From the NCBI GenBank assembly GCA_003484235.1, contig DNDP01000071.1, forward strand, positions 2,945-18,731: a DNA stretch of 15,787 nt, read 5' to 3'. Source of the stretch: Verrucomicrobiales bacterium (GTDB taxonomy: Bacteria; Verrucomicrobiota; Verrucomicrobiia; Limisphaerales; RI-55). Shown piece by piece: positions 15,057 to 15,787 of this stretch. The position numbers and the translations under genes were made by a program. How positions within the stretch are numbered: position 1 is the stretch's first letter; each line of letters begins with the position of its first letter. The notes below the pieces were generated by a model. The model had not been told where the DNA came from. It worked only from the letters and a program-made list of their open reading frames with translations, and did not search any database.

Positions 15057-15575
15057 TCAGTTGATCCGCCAAAGGGTGAAGTTCAGGATGGCGGCGAATC
15101 CCACCCACCCGAGATAGGGAACGAGCAGCCAGGCTGCCGGGCGATCAACGCGAAGGAAAGCAAGCAGGGTTGCGAGGATTGCGAGCCACAGCAGGACGAT
15201 CTCGGCGAAGGCGAAACCGGCTTGGTGCAGACCGAAGAACAGGGGCGTCCACGCCGCGTTCAAGACGAGCTGAAGGGCGAACCACCCGAGCGGCCGTTTT
15301 TGAACCCGCCAGCCGCCGCGCCGCCACACCCGCCAAGCCGCGACGGCCATCATCAGGTAGAGCGCCGTCCACATGGGGCCGAAGACCCACGGGGGCGGAT
15401 TCCATGAAGGTTTGCTGAGCGACTGATACCACTCCCCCGGCGGAAACACTGCTCCCATCGCCGACGCTGCGAAACAGGCGACGAGCCACATCGCAAGCCC
15501 GCCGAGGTCGGACAGCCATGCCCGACTGATCCGGTTGCGGACGGTTTTGCCGGTTGTGCCCTGCGAGTTGTTCAT
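15057..15575 (-). CDS. tspO: TspO/MBR tryptophan-rich sensory protein
   Basis: A 172-residue five-helix membrane protein of the TspO/MBR (translocator protein, peripheral benzodiazepine receptor) family, which binds porphyrins and haem-like ligands and acts in tetrapyrrole and stress signalling. Family marks are WYQSLSKPSWNPPPWVFGPMWTALYLMM (about residues 49-76), LQLVLNAAWTPLFFGLH (101-117) and the C-terminal PYLGWVGFAAILNFTLWRIN (153-172). Predicted helices lie at about 24-44, 67-84, 98-116, 121-141 and 147-166. The ATG at 15575 (MNNSQGTTG) is chosen because the open frame upstream of it overlaps the preceding gene and is not TspO-like. It is about 64 bp downstream of the oxidoreductase stop on the same strand, so co-transcription is possible. 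It converges with the zinc-ribbon gene across only 18 bp. Confidence 0.95.
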   Translation of the reverse strand: MNNSQGTTGKTVRNRISRAWLSDLGGLAMWLVACFAASAMGAVFPPGEWYQSLSKPSWNPPPWVFGPMWTALYLMMAVAAWRVWRRGGWRVQKRPLGWFALQLVLNAAWTPLFFGLHQAGFAFAEIVLLWLAILATLLAFLRVDRPAAWLLVPYLGWVGFAAILNFTLWRIN

Positions 15576-15639
15576 CGGTTCGCGAAGTCTGGGTGGTTGC
15601 GCGGCCGCGTCAATGTCTCCCTCGCCAGGAAGCCGGCCT

Positions 15640-15787
15640 TCACAAGAGGCTATCGACCTCCCGAGACGCTGCGAGGCCGGACAAAGCCGCCCCCTCCACG
15701 CGCGGGCCGCCAAACGCATCCCCCGCGAAGACCAGTGGCAACGGCACGCTCGCCGCGAGACAGCGATCCGGGTGAGTTGCGACCGGC
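15640..15787 (-). CDS. C-terminal end of a renalase-like FAD/NAD(P)-dependent oxidoreductase (5' end beyond the window)
   Basis: The last 48 codons of a minus-strand gene that enters from the right edge and stops at TGA 15642-15640. The visible tail reads PLPLVFAGDAFGGPRVEGAALSGLAAS followed by a short end. The AGDAFGGPRVEGAALSG stretch matches the C-terminal FAD-binding segment of renalase-like amine-oxidase-fold flavoproteins, in which the aspartate contacts the FAD and the downstream helix packs on the isoalloxazine. Only this end is available, so the substrate class cannot be told. It lies just upstream of tspO on the same strand; renalase-like oxidoreductases, TspO and photolyases occur together in several bacterial light or oxidative-stress loci. 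Confidence 0.75.
   Translation of the reverse strand, partial: PVATHPDRCLAASVPLPLVFAGDAFGGPRVEGAALSGLAASREVDSLL

Noticed and set aside
15576..15719. Upstream extension of the TspO frame to 15719
   Set aside because: The extra 48 residues overlap the renalase-like coding tail in another frame and are not TspO-like; the ATG at 15575 gives a normal-length protein.

Overview
The window is GC-rich and gene-dense, with overlapping stop/start codons. It carries two examples of the gene pairs typical of Verrucomicrobiota and Planctomycetota: a large secreted haem-motif protein (DUF1587/1592/1588/1585 type, or DUF1549/1553 type) next to a Tat-exported partner (DUF1552 or DUF1501). I infer a Verrucomicrobiota genome, with Planctomycetota as the alternative. 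No rRNA, tRNA, CRISPR array, insertion sequence or phage gene was recognised.

Layout, left to right. (1) A secreted calcineurin-like metallophosphoesterase runs off the left edge on the minus strand. (2) Upstream of it on the same strand is a MocR/PdxR-type regulator (GntR winged helix fused to an aminotransferase-fold domain). It is divergent from a small single-TM protein of unknown function, and the gap between them contains a near-perfect 17-bp inverted repeat and 25-bp-spaced direct repeats that look like an operator. (3) A long minus-strand run from 10217 down to 3494 reads in the order MBL-fold DNA exonuclease, ATP-dependent DNA ligase, DUF1592-type dihaem-motif protein, DUF1552 Tat protein. 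The exonuclease and ligase overlap by GTGA and are two members of a known bacterial DNA-repair cluster. The DUF1552 gene starts 7 nt after the DUF1592 stop. (4) Divergent from the exonuclease, across a gap of about 350 bp, a plus-strand operon encodes a DUF1549/DUF1553 protein with two CxxCH motifs and a long coiled-coil insert, then a DUF1501 Tat protein (ATGA overlap), then a 63-residue membrane protein (GTGA overlap) whose two zinc-ribbon knuckles are separated by a transmembrane helix. (5) Convergent to that operon, on the minus strand, are a TspO/MBR tryptophan-rich sensory protein and the last 48 codons of a renalase-like FAD/NAD(P)-dependent oxidoreductase.

How the genes may fit together. 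The DUF1592/DUF1552 and DUF1549-1553/DUF1501 pairs are probably extracytoplasmic systems. Their biochemical roles are not established, and genomes of these phyla carry many copies, often beside glycan or sulfatase genes. The exonuclease and ligase form a separate cytoplasmic DNA-repair module placed between the two pairs. TspO and the oxidoreductase fragment form a third unit, typical of tetrapyrrole, light or oxidative-stress neighbourhoods. The strongest less-described items are the split zinc-ribbon membrane protein, the coiled-coil insert in the DUF1549/1553 protein, the MocR regulator with a substituted PLP-site tyrosine and its candidate operator, and the two-gene form of the repair cluster.
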